A stretch of 64,000 nt of DNA, taken from contig NZ_LBIC01000003.1 of assembly GCF_001005725.1 (NCBI RefSeq), positions 558,001-622,000 on the forward strand, in the 5' to 3' direction. Position numbers and translations under genes: made by a program. Origin of the DNA: Sphingobium chungbukense. GTDB taxonomy: Bacteria; Pseudomonadota; Alphaproteobacteria; Sphingomonadales; Sphingomonadaceae. The notes beneath the pieces are model-generated. The model was not told the origin of the DNA and searched no databases. It saw only the letters and a list, made by a program, of their open reading frames with translations. Positions 38,660 to 48,410 of the stretch are shown one piece after another (positions within the stretch are counted from its first letter, which is position 1; each line of letters starts with the position of its first letter).

Positions 38660-41458
38660 GTGCATCAATTCCATCATTCCGTCCTGCGGGCCGCCCTTCT
38701 GGCCGGCACTTCGCTGTCGGTCGCGGCTACCGCTTCCGCACAGGCCGTAGGGGAAAATGCTCCCTCCGTCCCGGCGACCGCAGACGCGCAGTCCGGTGAC
38801 GCGATCATTGTCACCGGCATTCGCGCTTCGCTGGCATCCGCTGCGAAGATGAAGCGCGATTCGGTGCTGATCGTCGATTCGATCTCCGCCGAGGATGTCG
38901 GCAAGCTGCCGGACGTGTCGATCGCGGACTCGCTGGCCCGCCTGCCCGGCGTGACGGCGCAGCGGCTGGAGGGCCGCGACCAGCGTCTGTCGATCCGCGG
39001 CCTTGGCCCCGATTTTTCCACCACGCTGCTCAACGGGCGCGAACAGGTGACGGTGGGCGACAATCGCGGCGTCGAATATGACCAATATCCATCGGAATTC
39101 TTCCAGAACGTCAATGTCTACAAGAGCGCCGACGCGGCGCTGATCGCGGCCGGTATTTCCGGCACGGTGGACCTGCGCATGCTGCGGCCACTGGACAAGA
39201 AGGATCGGGTCGTTGCCCTTTCGCTGCGCGGGCAGATGAACGGCATGGACAAGCTCAATCCTGACGGCAAGCGTTACGGCTATCGGGCGTCGGCTACCTA
39301 TATCGACCAGTTCGCGGACGACACGCTGGGCCTGTCGCTGGGCTTTTCCGCCTCGCAGACGCCTTCGCAGGATGAGCGGTTCAACGCCTGGGGCTATCCC
39401 ACCGACGCCAGCGGCAACCTCATCATCGGCGGCGCCAAACCCTATGTGCAATCGAATCTGCTGAAGCGCTATGGCGCGGTCGGCACGCTGGAATGGCAAC
39501 CCAATGACAATTTCCATTCGACCTTCGACGTGCTGGCCTCGCATTTCGAGGAAGAACAAAGGCTGCGCGGCATCGAATTCCCGCTCGTCTGGGGCAGCAA
39601 TGTCGGCGTGAGCAACGAAACGGTCGAGAACGGCTTCGTCACCGGCGCGACCTTCAGCAATGTCTATGGTGTGCAGCGCAACGACTATAACAAGCGCAAG
39701 GCGGACACGATCTCGCTCGGCTGGAACAACGACATCCGCCTCAACGACACGCTGAAGCTGAATGTCGATGCAAGCTGGTCGCGAGCCAAGCGCACCGATT
39801 TCCTGCTGGAGACCTATTCGGGCACAGGCTATTTGCGGTCGGGCGTTTCCGATACTGTCCAGGTTCAGCGACAGTCCAACGGGCTCTTCCGCATCGTACC
39901 GGCGCTCGATTATACCGACACCGGCATCATCAGCCTGACCGATCCCAATGGTTGGGGCTATAACGGCACGACCGCCGTGGTGCAGGCGGGCTTCCTCAAC
40001 CAACCCAAGTTCATCGACGACATGAAGTCGTTCCGCACAAACCTGATCGGCGATATTGCGGGCAGCATCTTCTCCAAATGGGAAGTCGGCGGCAACTATA
40101 GCCGCCGCAAGAAAACCAGCGCCTATACATCCTATTTCCTCTGCCCTCCCGGCGGCACCGACTGCACCATCTCCGGCGGGACGCCAGGATCGGTACCCGT
40201 GCCGAGCGAAGCGCTGCTGGGGTCGAACGTCTCGCTCGACTATCTGGGCGTGCCGGCGATGCTGACGCTGAACCCGCTCTACCTCTACGACAATGTGCTG
40301 GACGCGGTTTACGACAATCGCCCGGGATCGCTGGTGCGCGACAATGTGGTGAAGGAGGATGTCTTCACCGGCTATGCCAAGCTGACCATGGACGGCAACC
40401 TCGGCGGCAAACCGCTGAAGGGTGCGATCGGCGTGCAGATCATCCATTCGCGGCAGGCCTCGACCGGCACGATTTCCAACTTCGCCAATGGCGTGGTGAC
40501 CGTGCTGCCGGTGTCCGGCAAGGACAGCTACACCAATGTCCTGCCGAGCGCTCAGATTTCCGTCGAACTGGAGCCGAGCTTCTTCGTCAAGCTGGGCGCG
40601 GCGCAGACCATGGTGCGTCCGCGCCTGGACCAGGAACGGATCAACCAGGAATTCAAATATAATTTGAGCTATGTCGGGATAGGATCGTCCGATCCGCAAT
40701 TCAGCCCGTTCAGTTCAGAGGGCGGAAATATCTTCCTGCGCCCCTATCAGTCGACCAATATCGACCTGTCGCTGGAGAAATATTTCCGTGGCGGCGGCTA
40801 TGTGTCGGTTTCCGGTTATTTCAAGAACCTGACCAACTTCGTCGATCCCAACAATAATATCGCCTATGATTTTTCGTCGGTCCTACCGACCTTGCCAGCC
40901 GATCAGCGCGACGCCATTCTCGCCGACGGCAGCTATATCGGTCTGGTGAAGTCGCCCGCCAATACCGGCAAGGGCACGATCATGGGGGTCGAGGCGACCG
41001 CCTCCCTCCCCTTCAAGCTGTTCAGCCCGGCACTCGACGGCTTCGGCATCTTCGCCAGCGGCTCCTATACGCATAGCGAGGTCGAATATGGCAGCAACCC
41101 GACGGAAAGCGTCACCCTGCCCGGCCTGTCGAAATGGGTCGCCAGCGGCACCGCCTATTTCGAAAAGGCCGGTTTCCAAGCGCGGGTAAGCTATCGTTAC
41201 CGCTCCTCCTTCCTGGGCGAAGTGGCGGGGCTGTCGGCGGCACCGACCTTCCGCACGGCCAAGGCGGAGGGCATTCTCGATGCGCAGATCGGCTATGAGT
41301 TCCAGTCCGGGCCGCTTCAGGGTCTGTCGATCCTGCTTCAGGGCAAGAACCTGACCGACCAGCCCTTCGTCACCTACCAGAATGACGACCCGCGGCAGGT
41401 GATCGATTATCAGCGCTACGGCCGGGATTATTATCTGGGTTTGACTTACAAGTTTTAA
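38660..41458 (+). CDS. TonB-dependent receptor, probable maltodextrin importer
   Basis: 932 aa from GTG 38660, with GGAGGG 9 nt upstream; the frame is open further 5' but without a signal peptide. Signal peptide (AALLAGTSLSVAATASA), a TonB-box-like DAIIVTGIRAS, the plug domain (DVGKLPDVSIADSLARLPGV, RLSIRGLGPDFSTTLLNGR, YPSEFFQNVNVYKSADA) and a long barrel ending in Phe (YLGLTYKF). The pattern fits the TIGR01782 (TonB-Xanth-Caul) group, which handles carbohydrates. The LacI-like operator upstream and adjacent glucan genes point to maltodextrin or a similar alpha-glucan. Confidence 0.93.
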   Translation: MHQFHHSVLRAALLAGTSLSVAATASAQAVGENAPSVPATADAQSGDAIIVTGIRASLASAAKMKRDSVLIVDSISAEDVGKLPDVSIADSLARLPGVTAQRLEGRDQRLSIRGLGPDFSTTLLNGREQVTVGDNRGVEYDQYPSEFFQNVNVYKSADAALIAAGISGTVDLRMLRPLDKKDRVVALSLRGQMNGMDKLNPDGKRYGYRASATYIDQFADDTLGLSLGFSASQTPSQDERFNAWGYPTDASGNLIIGGAKPYVQSNLLKRYGAVGTLEWQPNDNFHSTFDVLASHFEEEQRLRGIEFPLVWGSNVGVSNETVENGFVTGATFSNVYGVQRNDYNKRKADTISLGWNNDIRLNDTLKLNVDASWSRAKRTDFLLETYSGTGYLRSGVSDTVQVQRQSNGLFRIVPALDYTDTGIISLTDPNGWGYNGTTAVVQAGFLNQPKFIDDMKSFRTNLIGDIAGSIFSKWEVGGNYSRRKKTSAYTSYFLCPPGGTDCTISGGTPGSVPVPSEALLGSNVSLDYLGVPAMLTLNPLYLYDNVLDAVYDNRPGSLVRDNVVKEDVFTGYAKLTMDGNLGGKPLKGAIGVQIIHSRQASTGTISNFANGVVTVLPVSGKDSYTNVLPSAQISVELEPSFFVKLGAAQTMVRPRLDQERINQEFKYNLSYVGIGSSDPQFSPFSSEGGNIFLRPYQSTNIDLSLEKYFRGGGYVSVSGYFKNLTNFVDPNNNIAYDFSSVLPTLPADQRDAILADGSYIGLVKSPANTGKGTIMGVEATASLPFKLFSPALDGFGIFASGSYTHSEVEYGSNPTESVTLPGLSKWVASGTAYFEKAGFQARVSYRYRSSFLGEVAGLSAAPTFRTAKAEGILDAQIGYEFQSGPLQGLSILLQGKNLTDQPFVTYQNDDPRQVIDYQRYGRDYYLGLTYKF

Positions 41459-41554
41459 CGTCCCCGATCTGCCTGACTGCACGCAGGCAGTTCTCCCCCT
41501 GGACCGCCGCCCCTTTCAGGGGTGGCGGTCCTCCCTTTTCTGCTGGGGAAATAT

Positions 41555-41624
41555 ACGTGCTCCTGCGAAGGCAGGAGCCCAGTTCTGACCTTGGGACTGG
41601 GCTCCTGCCTTCGCAGGAGCACGT
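41555..41624. repeat. Long perfect inverted repeat, copy 1
   Basis: Arms of 29 bp (41555-41583 and 41596-41624) pair without mismatch around a 12-nt loop. Each arm itself contains the smaller palindrome CTCCTGC-GAAG-GCAGGAG. It lies between the convergent receptor and lacI genes and may act as a bidirectional terminator or transcript stabiliser. A second copy is at 48309-48376. Confidence 0.8.
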
Positions 41625-41636
41625 TAACTACGCAAA

Positions 41637-42659
41637 CTATGCCGTCATTCTTGTGACCAGCCTCGGCGCCAGCAACGAAGGCGTCACCGTCTGGCGGTCG
41701 ATCTGGCCGATGAGCGCGTCCACCAGCACTTCGCCCGCGCGCAGATAGTCCTGCGCGATGGTGGTCAGCGGCGGGCGGGTCAGGCTGGCGGCGGGGATGT
41801 CGTCGAAGCCGACCAGCGCGACGTCGTTCGGCACGCTCATGCCTGCTTCGTCCAGCGCCCGCATCGCGCCGATGGCGATCAGGTCCGATCCGGCGAAGAT
41901 CGCGTCGAAGGGCAGGCCGCGCGCGATCAGGCGGCTGGCGGCTTCGTGGCCCGATTGCTCGGTCGAAAGCGCGTCGACATGCAGGCCGAGGTCGACCGGC
42001 AATCCTGCTTCCTTCATCACCTCCGCGAGGCCGGCATAGCGATCGCGGAATTCGGGATAGCGACTGGACGCATCGCCGAGGAACGCTATGTTCCGGCAGC
42101 CACGCTCGATCAGATGGCGGCCTGCATCGCGCCCGCCCTGCCGGTTGTCACAGCCGATGGTCATGCCCAGCGCATTGGGATCGACCGACCCCCATCGCAC
42201 GAAATGAGTCCCCTGCCCGATCAACTGCTCCAACCGGGCGCGGTAGCTTTCATAATCGCCATAGCCGAGCAGGATGATGCCGTCGGCCTTGCGGCTATCC
42301 TCATAATCGACATGCCAGTCGGTCGAAAGCTGCTGGAAGGAGGTCAGCAGATCATAGCCCCGCTTGGCGCAGGTCTGCAGGATCGGCCCTAGCATCGAGA
42401 GGAAGAAGGGGTTGATATAGCTCTCGTCAGGCAGAAGATCCTCGAAGAACAGCAGCGCTAAAGTATTGCTCTTCCCCCGGCGCAGCGAGGAGGCATTCTT
42501 GTCCACGGTGTAGTTGAGCTGGCGGGCGATCGCCTCGATCCGTTTGCGCGTGGCTTCACTGACGGTGCGGTCGCCGCGCAGGGCGCGGGATACCGTCGGT
42601 TGGGAAACCCCTGCGAGCGTGGCGATGTCGAAGGACGTCGGTTTTTCGTTGACAGCCAT
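41637..42659 (-). CDS. LacI-family transcriptional regulator of the glucan locus
   Basis: 340 aa. The HTH is [22 protein letters not shown] (residues about 8-30) with a hinge helix [14 protein letters not shown]. The sugar-binding domain shows [79 protein letters not shown], the LacI core. It is divergent from the amylase gene with a palindromic site between them, so it probably represses both and itself until a malto-oligosaccharide binds. Confidence 0.92.
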   Translation of the reverse strand: MAVNEKPTSFDIATLAGVSQPTVSRALRGDRTVSEATRKRIEAIARQLNYTVDKNASSLRRGKSNTLALLFFEDLLPDESYINPFFLSMLGPILQTCAKRGYDLLTSFQQLSTDWHVDYEDSRKADGIILLGYGDYESYRARLEQLIGQGTHFVRWGSVDPNALGMTIGCDNRQGGRDAGRHLIERGCRNIAFLGDASSRYPEFRDRYAGLAEVMKEAGLPVDLGLHVDALSTEQSGHEAASRLIARGLPFDAIFAGSDLIAIGAMRALDEAGMSVPNDVALVGFDDIPAASLTRPPLTTIAQDYLRAGEVLVDALIGQIDRQTVTPSLLAPRLVTRMTA

Positions 42660-42704
42660 CGCCCGATCTTACGCCCGCGCCCTCCCCTTGGGAAGATAGG
42701 GCTC

Positions 42705-42720
42705 TGAATACGTATGTCGG
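42705..42720 (+). promoter_or_regulatory. LacI-type operator between lacI and the amylase gene
   Basis: TGAATACGTATGTCGG differs by one base from the site at 38548-38563. It sits 46 bp before the lacI start and about 81-96 bp before the amylase start. Confidence 0.65.
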
Positions 42721-42800
42721 CTGCTTGGCCCCATGGGTGCGATCCGATTAAGACCCCTATGAAAGCCGCTGCAATCAAGCCAGAAGCGGCAGGGGAGGCC

Positions 42801-44651
42801 ATGTCCATGCGCGCAAGAAAAGCATTGCTGTACGTCGCGCTGTGCGCGCTCGCCGCGCCCCTCCCCCTGTCTGCCACCCAGCCGTCCGATTTCCGGGCAC
42901 GGCTGCCCGAGGATGAGGTGATCTACTTCGTCCTGCCCGACCGCTTCGACAATGGCGATGCGGCCAATGACAAGGGCGGATTGAAGGGCGACCGGCTTGT
43001 CACCGGCTATGATCCGACTTCCAAGGGTTTCTATCATGGCGGCGACCTGAAAGGGCTGATCCGCCGCCTCGATTATATTCAGGGACTGGGCGCGACCGCC
43101 ATCTGGGTGGGGCCGATCTTCCGCAACAAGCCGGTGCAAGGGCCAAAGGGTCAGGAAAGCGCGGGCTATCACGGTTACTGGATCACCGACTTCACCCATG
43201 TCGACCCGCATTTCGGCACCGATGCCGATTTCGCCGCGCTGGTCGAGGCCGCGCACCACCGGGGGATGAAGGTCTATATGGACATCATCGCCAACCACAC
43301 GGCGGATGTGATCCAATATCGGGAATGCCCGAACACAAACGCCGACAAGCCCTGCCCCTATCGTTCGCGCGCCGATTATCCCTATCAGCGGCAGGGCGGC
43401 GTTGGGGGCAAGGCGATCAACGCGGGATTCGCGGGCGATCAGGACCATGGCGAAGCGAATTTCGTGAAGCTGACCGATCCCTCCTATGCCTATCCCCCCT
43501 TCATTCCCAAGGGCGAGGAACGGGCAAAAAACCCGGCTTGGCTCAACGATCCGATTTACTATCATAATCGCGGGGAAACGACCTATTCGGGCGAGAGCGC
43601 GACCATGGGGGACTTTGCGGGGCTGGACGACCTGATGACCGAGAATCCGCGGGTGATCGCGGGCATGATCGAGATTTTCGGCGGCTGGATCGATCGTTTC
43701 GGCATAGATGGCTTCCGGGTGGATACGGCGAAACATGTCGATCCGCATTTCTGGCAGATGTTCGTTCCCGCGATGCAGGCCCGCGCCAGGGCGAAGGGTA
43801 TCCCGAATTTCCATATTTTCGGGGAAGTCTATGTCGAGACAGTCGATGCCGGGCCGCTCGCCTGGCATACGAAGGAGGGCGGCTTTCCCGCGGTGCTGGA
43901 CTTCGCCTTCCGGCAAGCGGCGCTGGAGACGGTCGCGGGCCAAGGCGCGACGGCAGTCTGGGAACGGATGCTGAGCGGGGACGCGCTCTATCGCGATGGC
44001 GAGGCGACGGCGCGGACCTTGCCGACCTTCGTCAGCAATCATGATGCCGGGCGGTTCGCCACCTTCGTGCGCAAGGCTTTCCCGCAGGCGAGCGACGAGG
44101 AGGTGTTGCGCCGGGTGATGCTGGCCAACGCCATGCTGCTGACGATGCGCGGCGTGCCGACCATCTATTATGGCGATGAACAGGGCTTTGTCGGGGACGG
44201 CGGCGATCAGGATGCGCGGGAGGATATGTTCGGCAGCCGGGTCGAGAGCTATAATGACAATCGCCTGCTGGGCACCGGCGCCACCACGGCGACGCCGCGC
44301 TTCGATACCGGCCATCCGCTTTATCGGGAGATCGCCGCGCTGGCCGGTCTGCGCACCGCCCATCCGGCGTTGCGGCGCGGCCGGGAGGTCATCCGGGCGC
44401 GGGGCGACCAGCCGGGCCTGTTCGCCCTCTCCCGTTTCGATCTCGACAGCGGGGCGGAAACATTGATCGCCTTCAACACGTCCACCGCGCCGGTCAAGGC
44501 GCAGGTCGAGGTCGATACGCGGTCCGACCAGTTCACCACCCTCGCCGGAGCCGAATGCGCCGCAAGCGCCTCCGCCCCCGGCAGCATTGCCGTCTCCCTA
44601 CCCCCTCTCAGCTACAGCGTCTGCGCTGTCCGGAGTGCCGTACCCCAATGA
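42801..44651 (+). CDS. Secreted GH13 alpha-amylase family enzyme
   Basis: 616 aa from ATG 42801 with GGGGAGG just upstream; other in-frame ATGs lie 6 nt downstream and further 5'. Signal peptide (ALLYVALCALAAPLPLSA). GH13 regions are I VYMDIIANHTADV, II GIDGFRVDTAKHVD (nucleophile Asp), III FGEVYVE (acid/base Glu) and IV FVSNHDAGR. EDEVIYFVLPDRFDNGDAAND at the start is usual for GH13 alpha-amylases or cyclomaltodextrinases. It should cut alpha-1,4-glucans in the periplasm. The stop overlaps the next start by ATGA. Confidence 0.92.
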   Translation: MSMRARKALLYVALCALAAPLPLSATQPSDFRARLPEDEVIYFVLPDRFDNGDAANDKGGLKGDRLVTGYDPTSKGFYHGGDLKGLIRRLDYIQGLGATAIWVGPIFRNKPVQGPKGQESAGYHGYWITDFTHVDPHFGTDADFAALVEAAHHRGMKVYMDIIANHTADVIQYRECPNTNADKPCPYRSRADYPYQRQGGVGGKAINAGFAGDQDHGEANFVKLTDPSYAYPPFIPKGEERAKNPAWLNDPIYYHNRGETTYSGESATMGDFAGLDDLMTENPRVIAGMIEIFGGWIDRFGIDGFRVDTAKHVDPHFWQMFVPAMQARARAKGIPNFHIFGEVYVETVDAGPLAWHTKEGGFPAVLDFAFRQAALETVAGQGATAVWERMLSGDALYRDGEATARTLPTFVSNHDAGRFATFVRKAFPQASDEEVLRRVMLANAMLLTMRGVPTIYYGDEQGFVGDGGDQDAREDMFGSRVESYNDNRLLGTGATTATPRFDTGHPLYREIAALAGLRTAHPALRRGREVIRARGDQPGLFALSRFDLDSGAETLIAFNTSTAPVKAQVEVDTRSDQFTTLAGAECAASASAPGSIAVSLPPLSYSVCAVRSAVPQ

Positions 44652-46237
44652 CAGACACGACCCTGCCCTGGTGGCGCGGCGCTGCCATCTACCAGATCTA
44701 TCCCCGCAGCTTTGCCGACTCCAACGGCGACGGCATTGGCGACCTGAAGGGCATCACCGCCCACCTGCCCTATGTCGCGTCCCTCGGCGTGGATGCGATC
44801 TGGCTGTCGCCCTTCTTCAAAAGCCCGATGCGCGATTTCGGCTATGACGTGTCGGATTATTGCGACGTCGATCCGATCTTCGGCACGCTGGAGGATTTCG
44901 ACGCACTGGCGGCGCGGGCGCATGAGCTGGGCCTGCGCATCATCGTCGATCAGGTCTGGGCGCATACGTCGGAGGAGCATCACTGGTTCATCGAAAGCCG
45001 CTCCAGCCGCGACAATCCCAAGGCGAACTGGTATGTCTGGGCCGATCCCAAGCCGGACGGTTCCCCGCCCAACAACTGGCAGTCGGTGTTCGGCGGCCCG
45101 GCCTGGACCTGGGATGCGCGGCGCGGCCAATATTATATGCATCAGTTTCTGCGCGAGCAGCCGCAACTGCACCTGCATCATCCGCAAGTGCAGCAAAGTG
45201 TCTTCGACATCATCCGCTTCTGGCTGGACCGGGGCGTGGACGGGTTCCGCATCGATGCGATCAACCATTCGATGCACGATCCAAAGTTGCGCGACAATCC
45301 GCCCGCGCCGGAGGATGGCAAGGTAAGGACACGGCCGTTCGACTTCCAGATCAAGAAGTACAGCCAGAGCCATCCAGACATTCCGCTGTTCCTGGAAAAA
45401 GTGCGGCAAGTGTTCGATGAATATCAGGATCGCTTCACCGTGGCCGAAGTCGGCGGGGCGGACAGCGATACAGAGATGAAGGCCTTCACGCAGGGTGATG
45501 GCAGGCTGAATACAGCTTATGGATTCGACTTTCTCTATGCGCCGGAACTGACCGCCGAGTTTCTGAGGACAGCGCTCGTCAAATGGCCTGCCGAAACCGA
45601 TGAGGGCTGGCCGAGCTGGGCGTTCGAAAATCATGATGCGCCGCGTGCCGTGTCGCGCTGGGCCAAGGGGATGGACCCGGATGCCTTTTGCCGGATGAAG
45701 ATGCTGCTGCTCGCCTGCCTGCGCGGCAATATCTTCCTCTATTATGGCGAGGAACTGGGGCTGCCGCAGGTCGACATCGCGTTCGAGGATTTGCAGGACC
45801 CCGAGGCCATCGCCAACTGGCCGCTGACGCTTTCCCGCGACGGGGCGCGCACGCCGATGCCCTGGCGGGCGGATGCAACCTATCTGGGCTTTTCGGACGT
45901 CAAGCCGTGGCTACCGGTCGGGGAGGCGCATCGGGCGCTCGCCGTCGACGTGCAGGAAGCGCAGCCGGATTCTCTGCTGCACTGGACTCGGAAGGTCTTG
46001 GCACTGCGCAAGGAAACGACCGCCTTGCGCATCGGAGCCATAGATTTCCTCGACGCGCCGAAGGAACTGCTTGCTTTCGAGCGCAGCTTCGAAGGCGAGC
46101 GTCTTCTCTGCGTCTTCAACCTCAGCGATCAGCCTGCGACATGGACCGCGCACGGTGACTGGCACCCCCTGCTGTCCACCGGCGGGATCGAAGGCCGTCA
46201 CTTTCCTGCCGCCTCCGCCCTTGTCGCGCACGCCTGA
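44648..46237 (+). CDS. Cytoplasmic GH13 alpha-glucosidase
   Basis: 529 aa without a signal peptide. The start PWWRGAAIYQIYPRSFADSNGDGIGDLKGI is typical of the oligo-1,6-glucosidase/alpha-glucosidase branch (GH13_23-like). GH13 regions are I IIVDQVWAHTSEEH, II GVDGFRIDAINH (nucleophile Asp), III FTVAEVGG (acid/base Glu) and IV WAFENHDAPRAVSRW. It hydrolyses imported maltose or malto-oligosaccharides. In region I the usual DLVxNHTS is DQVWAHTS, as in sphingomonad and Xanthomonas alpha-glucosidases. It overlaps the amylase gene by 4 nt and is followed within 11 nt by the GH97 gene. Confidence 0.92.
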   Translation: MTDTTLPWWRGAAIYQIYPRSFADSNGDGIGDLKGITAHLPYVASLGVDAIWLSPFFKSPMRDFGYDVSDYCDVDPIFGTLEDFDALAARAHELGLRIIVDQVWAHTSEEHHWFIESRSSRDNPKANWYVWADPKPDGSPPNNWQSVFGGPAWTWDARRGQYYMHQFLREQPQLHLHHPQVQQSVFDIIRFWLDRGVDGFRIDAINHSMHDPKLRDNPPAPEDGKVRTRPFDFQIKKYSQSHPDIPLFLEKVRQVFDEYQDRFTVAEVGGADSDTEMKAFTQGDGRLNTAYGFDFLYAPELTAEFLRTALVKWPAETDEGWPSWAFENHDAPRAVSRWAKGMDPDAFCRMKMLLLACLRGNIFLYYGEELGLPQVDIAFEDLQDPEAIANWPLTLSRDGARTPMPWRADATYLGFSDVKPWLPVGEAHRALAVDVQEAQPDSLLHWTRKVLALRKETTALRIGAIDFLDAPKELLAFERSFEGERLLCVFNLSDQPATWTAHGDWHPLLSTGGIEGRHFPAASALVAHA

Positions 46238-46248
46238 AGGACCATCCC

Positions 46249-48303
46249 ATGAAGAAACTTGCCGCCCTCGCGCTGCCCCTTTTCGCGCTTTCGCTCCTTC
46301 CCACTGCCGCTCGCGCCGATGTGGTGGCGAAGGCCGCCTCGCCCGATGGCCGCATCACGCTGACCATCAGCCTCGATAATGAAGGCCGCCCCAGCTATGC
46401 CGTGCAGCGCGACGGCAAGGCGCTGATCGCCGACAGCCGCCTTGGTTTCATGTTCACCGACGCACCGAAGATCGAACGCAACCTGACGCTGGCCGATACC
46501 AAGACCGACAAGAGCGACACGACATGGACCCAGCCCTGGGGCGAATGGTCCAGCATCCGCGACCATCACAATGAAATCCGTCTCGCCTTCCGCGAGAAAA
46601 GCGACCTTCAGCGCGAGATGGACGTGACCTTCCGCCTGTTCGACGATGGCGTGGCGTTCCGTTACACGCTGCCGGATCAGGCCAACCTGCATCACGCCAA
46701 TATCGCGGAGGAGCTGACCCAGTTCGCCTTTGCCGAGGGCGGCACCGCCTGGTGGAAGCCCGCCTTCGAATGGAACCGGGAGGAATATCTTTACAACAGG
46801 ACGCCGCTCGATGCGGTGGGGACCGCACAGACGGTGATGACGGTGAAGCTCGCCAGCGGCACCCATGTCGCGCTGCATGAGGCGGCTTTGGTTGACTATG
46901 CGGGGATGAACCTGGCGCGGGCGCAGGGCAACACGTTCCGCGCTGCGCTGACGCCCGGTTCCGGCGCGCCCAAAGTGTCGCGCGACGCCGGTTTCTCGAC
47001 GCCATGGCGCACCATCGCCATCGCGGACGATGCGGCTGGGCTGTACATGAACCATATGATCCTGAACTTGAACGAGCCCAACAAGCTGGGCGACGTGTCA
47101 GGCTGGATCAAGCCGGGCAAGTTCGTCGGCGTGTGGTGGAACATGATCAAGGGCGACTGGACTTGGGCGCGCGGGCCGAAGCATGGCGCGACGACCGCCA
47201 ATGTCCGCCATTACATCGATTTCGCCGCCGCCAACGGCATTCCCGCCGTGCTGGTGGAGGGCTGGAATGTCGGCTGGGACGGCAATTGGTTCGGCAATGG
47301 CAAGGACATGAATTTCTCTCAGCCGACCGAGGATTTCGATGCTGATGGGCTGGCGGCCTATGCCAAGTTGAAGGGCGTGACGCTGATCGGCCATCATGAG
47401 ACGGGCGGATCGGCCAGCCATTATGACGGCCAGCTCGACAGCGCGTTCCAATGGGCCGCCGATCATGGCGAGCGGGTGGTGAAGACCGGCTATGTCACCG
47501 ATGCCGGGCAGATCGAGCGGGTCGATCCCGACGGTTCCCAGCATCGCGAATGGCATGAGGGGCAGTGGATGGTGAACCACTATCTGCGCGTCGTGCAGAC
47601 CGCCGCCAAGTATAAGGTCAGCATCGACAGCCATGAGCCGGTGAAGGATACCGGCCTGCGCCGCACCTATCCGAACTGGGTGGCGCGCGAGGGCGGGCGC
47701 GGCATGGAGTACAACGCCTGGATCGGGGGCAAGAATCCGCCCGAGCATGAAGCGAACCTCGTCTTCACCCAGATTCTGGGCGGTCCCATGGACTTCACGC
47801 CGGGCGTGCTCAGCCTTTCCGGGTCGGAGGGGAGCGCGATCCAGTCGACCATCGCCAAGCAGTTGGCGCTGTATGTCGTGCTCTATTCGCCCTTCGTGAT
47901 GGCGGCGGACACGCCCGAAAATTACGCCAAATATCCCGGCCCCTTCCAGTTCATCAAGGATGTGCCGACCGACTGGTCTGATACCCGCGTGCTGAATGGC
48001 GAGGTGGGCGACTATGTGACCATCGCGCGCAAGGCCAAGGGCAGCAACGACTGGTATCTGGGCGCTATTGGGGATGAGGAAGAGCGGTCGAGCCAGGTGA
48101 AGCTCGATTTCCTTGATGCGGGGCGGCGCTATACCGCCGAGATTTATCGCGACGGGCCGGGGGCGGACTATCGCACCGAGGCGCGTCATGCGATCGTGAT
48201 CGAGAAGAAGGCTGTGAAGAAGGGCGATGCGCTGAGCATCGATCTCGCGCCGGGGGGTGGTCAGGCGATCCGGTTCGTGGCGATTGGTGGGAAGACCCGA
48301 TAG
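46249..48303 (+). CDS. Glycoside hydrolase family 97 alpha-glucosidase
   Basis: 684 aa with signal peptide (LAALALPLFALSLLPTAARA). GH97 hallmarks are the N-terminal beta-sandwich (SPDGRITLTISLDNEGRPSY), PWGEWSSIRDHHNEIRL, AANGIPAVLVEGWNVGWDGNW, HHETGGSASHY, VSIDSHEPVKDTGLRRTYPNW (catalytic-site residues and Ca-binding Glu) and GMEYNAWIGGKNPPEHEANLVFTQILGGPMDFTPG. These are inverting enzymes like SusB that release alpha-glucose from non-reducing ends in the periplasm. It forms an operon with the two GH13 genes. Confidence 0.94.
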   Translation: MKKLAALALPLFALSLLPTAARADVVAKAASPDGRITLTISLDNEGRPSYAVQRDGKALIADSRLGFMFTDAPKIERNLTLADTKTDKSDTTWTQPWGEWSSIRDHHNEIRLAFREKSDLQREMDVTFRLFDDGVAFRYTLPDQANLHHANIAEELTQFAFAEGGTAWWKPAFEWNREEYLYNRTPLDAVGTAQTVMTVKLASGTHVALHEAALVDYAGMNLARAQGNTFRAALTPGSGAPKVSRDAGFSTPWRTIAIADDAAGLYMNHMILNLNEPNKLGDVSGWIKPGKFVGVWWNMIKGDWTWARGPKHGATTANVRHYIDFAAANGIPAVLVEGWNVGWDGNWFGNGKDMNFSQPTEDFDADGLAAYAKLKGVTLIGHHETGGSASHYDGQLDSAFQWAADHGERVVKTGYVTDAGQIERVDPDGSQHREWHEGQWMVNHYLRVVQTAAKYKVSIDSHEPVKDTGLRRTYPNWVAREGGRGMEYNAWIGGKNPPEHEANLVFTQILGGPMDFTPGVLSLSGSEGSAIQSTIAKQLALYVVLYSPFVMAADTPENYAKYPGPFQFIKDVPTDWSDTRVLNGEVGDYVTIARKAKGSNDWYLGAIGDEEERSSQVKLDFLDAGRRYTAEIYRDGPGADYRTEARHAIVIEKKAVKKGDALSIDLAPGGGQAIRFVAIGGKTR

Positions 48304-48308
48304 TGAAT

Positions 48309-48376
48309 CGTGTTCCTGCGAAGGCAGGAACCCAGTCCTGCCGTTTGAACTGGGCTCCTGCCTTCGCAGGAGCACG
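48309..48376. repeat. Long inverted repeat, copy 2
   Basis: Arms 48309-48336 and 48349-48376 form a 28-bp stem with two G-T pairs. The sequence is nearly the same as copy 1 at 41555-41624. It lies between the GH97 stop and the MFS gene and could terminate or stabilise the enzyme mRNA. Confidence 0.8.
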
Positions 48377-48410
48377 GGATGGGAAATATGTGCGAATAGG
48401 CTGAGAATGT

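Noticed and set aside
38591..40699. 702-aa open frame antisense to the TonB receptor
   Set aside because: Mirror of the receptor reading frame, without family motifs or a start signal.
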